Origin: Pseudomonadota bacterium
Lineage (GTDB): Bacteria > Pseudomonadota > Gammaproteobacteria > Steroidobacterales > Woeseiaceae
Direction of reading: 5' to 3'
Length of the DNA: 6,842 nucleotides
Assembly (NCBI GenBank): GCA_022565135.1
Contig: JADFKA010000098.1
Location: 1 to 6,842, forward strand
Shown here: positions 5,791 to 6,842 of the stretch, in pieces
Layout of the letters: each line of letters opens with the position of its first letter
Position numbering within the stretch: position 1 is the first letter of the stretch
The notes under the pieces: generated by a model
What the model was told of the DNA's origin: nothing
The model's input: the letters and a program-made list of their open reading frames with translations, nothing else
Databases searched by the model: none
Program-made: the position numbers and the translations under genes

Positions 5791-6842
5791 TTAATGTTCG
5801 ACGTATTCGGTAATTTCAAGATCAAATCCCGAAATTGCGTACATTTGTTTGGGTGCTGATAATACACGGATTTTCGAGAGCCCGAGGTCCCGCAGAATCT
5901 GCGCGCCGACTCCGTAGGTGCGAAAAACTGCCTCTCCGCTACGTCGATCAATCAGATCGTCACGCGTCTGATCGAGTCCTTCGACAGCATCCATGAAGTC
6001 ACGTGATGATTCCCGTTGCCGCAACAGGACGATGACTCCGACATCCTCTTTTGCAATACGCTCAATTGCATCGTCAAGCCGCCAACCGAGCGAGCCACTG
6101 CTGATGCCGACGACATCGCCCAATGTGTCCTGTAAATGCACGCGCACAAGCGGGCTGTCTGTCTTGCTCAGATCGCCTTTGACGAGTGCGAGATGCACGA
6201 CACGATTGACGCGATCGTCGTAACAAATCATCCTGAACTCTCCGTGTGCCGTGCTTACAGGCTGCTCGGCAATACGTTCGACATTGCGCTCCTTGTCGAG
6301 ACGATAGCGAATCAGGTCGGCGATCGTACCGATGCGAACCCGGTGCTCCCGCGAGAATTTCTCGAGTTCAGGACGCCTGGCCATACTGCCGTCCTCGTTC
6401 AGAATCTCAACGATCACGGCCGCCGCTTCAAAACCTGCAAGTCGTGCCAGATCGCAGCCCGCCTCGGTATGCCCGGCCCGTGTGAGTACGCCGCCGGGTT
6501 GCGCCATGACCGGAAAGATATGTCCGGGCTGACTCAGGTCTTCGGGTTTGGCCGACGCTGCGACCGCCGCCTGAATGGTCCTGGCCCGATCATGTGCCGA
6601 TATGCCGGTCGTGATGCCTTCAGCCGCTTCGATAGAAATCGTGAAATTCGTCGCATGGCGCTGGTCGGTTTCGGTCACCATGAGCGGCAGGCGCAATTGC
6701 GCGCACCGTTCCCGCGACAGTGTCAGGCAAATCAACCCACGACCGTGGGTCGCCATGTAGTTGATATTCTCGGGGCGCACCTTCTCGGCCGCCATCAGCA
6801 GGTCACCCTCGTTTTCACGATTCTCGTCGTCGACCATGATGA
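5791..6842 (-). CDS. ribBA: RibB (DHBP synthase) fused to degenerate GTP cyclohydrolase II domain (5' end missing)
   Basis: Some 350 residues are visible. The ATG at 6837 is internal, because the frame stays open to the window edge and homologues have about 20-35 residues before VDDENRENEGDL. Numbering from that Met, the RibB half (to about 185) has the acidic metal/substrate motif DDENRENEGD (3-12), HGRGLIC (31-37), TGISAHDRARTI (77-88), GHIFPVMAQPGG (105-116), GHTEAGCDL (122-130) and VEILNEDG (143-150). It should convert ribulose 5-phosphate to dihydroxybutanone phosphate plus formate. The second half (about 197-348) aligns with GTP cyclohydrolase II (HGEFRM; ALVKGD; YGVGAQILRDLG). However, HLQDTLGD (234-241) replaces the usual HSECLTGD, and the following RCDCG is gone. 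The zinc-binding cysteines are therefore absent and this half is probably inactive. Such ribB-plus-RibA-like fusions (called ribBX) are known in Proteobacteria; a separate ribA would then be expected elsewhere. Confidence 0.94.
   Translation of the reverse strand, partial: IMVDDENRENEGDLLMAAEKVRPENINYMATHGRGLICLTLSRERCAQLRLPLMVTETDQRHATNFTISIEAAEGITTGISAHDRARTIQAAVAASAKPEDLSQPGHIFPVMAQPGGVLTRAGHTEAGCDLARLAGFEAAAVIVEILNEDGSMARRPELEKFSREHRVRIGTIADLIRYRLDKERNVERIAEQPVSTAHGEFRMICYDDRVNRVVHLALVKGDLSKTDSPLVRVHLQDTLGDVVGISSGSLGWRLDDAIERIAKEDVGVIVLLRQRESSRDFMDAVEGLDQTRDDLIDRRSGEAVFRTYGVGAQILRDLGLSKIRVLSAPKQMYAISGFDLEITEYVEH

Overview
The window looks like ordinary chromosomal sequence from a Gammaproteobacterium. 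Two things suggest this: the riboflavin/NusB/thiamin/PgpA gene order, and an xseB gene converging on it as in the Escherichia coli ribD-ribH-nusB-thiL-pgpA / dxs-ispA-xseB region. I cannot name the genus. GC content is moderate to high by eye, except for an AT-rich patch at about 285-340.

Layout, left to right. Positions 1-265 (minus strand) hold the N-terminus of an exported protein, probably an outer-membrane beta-barrel, cut by the left edge. A 350-bp gap (266-615) carries back-to-back promoter-like sequences, one reading left into that gene and one reading right toward xseB. xseB (616-855, plus) encodes the small subunit of exonuclease VII. Its stop codon abuts the stop codon of a convergent M20-family amidohydrolase. 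That amidohydrolase (856-1931, minus) is a pseudogene: an internal, out-of-frame deletion has removed part of its catalytic domain. A 172-bp spacer with a perfect 13-bp inverted repeat (2017-2065) separates it from a protein Ser/Thr kinase with a C-terminal cyclic-nucleotide-binding domain (2104-3408, minus). Upstream of the kinase on the same strand are pgpA, thiL, nusB, ribH and a ribBA-type gene that runs off the right edge.

The five genes ribBA-ribH-nusB-thiL-pgpA form a tightly packed minus-strand operon with spacings of 21, 20, -8 and -4 bp. The kinase follows pgpA by 13 bp and is probably in the same transcript. Products: RibBA makes 3,4-dihydroxy-2-butanone 4-phosphate, which RibH joins to the pyrimidine intermediate to form lumazine. 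NusB is an antitermination factor. ThiL makes thiamin diphosphate. PgpA is a membrane phosphatase of phosphatidylglycerol synthesis.

Most interesting points: (1) the kinase-cNMP fusion attached to a housekeeping operon; (2) the missing ispA-dxs block between xseB and the convergent operon, with the junction at the xseB stop codon; (3) the M20 deletion, whose junction suggests short-homology recombination; (4) loss of the zinc-binding cysteines in the GTP cyclohydrolase II half of RibBA. I see no CRISPR array, tRNA, rRNA, insertion sequence or defence system, and nothing that must be a wholly new system.
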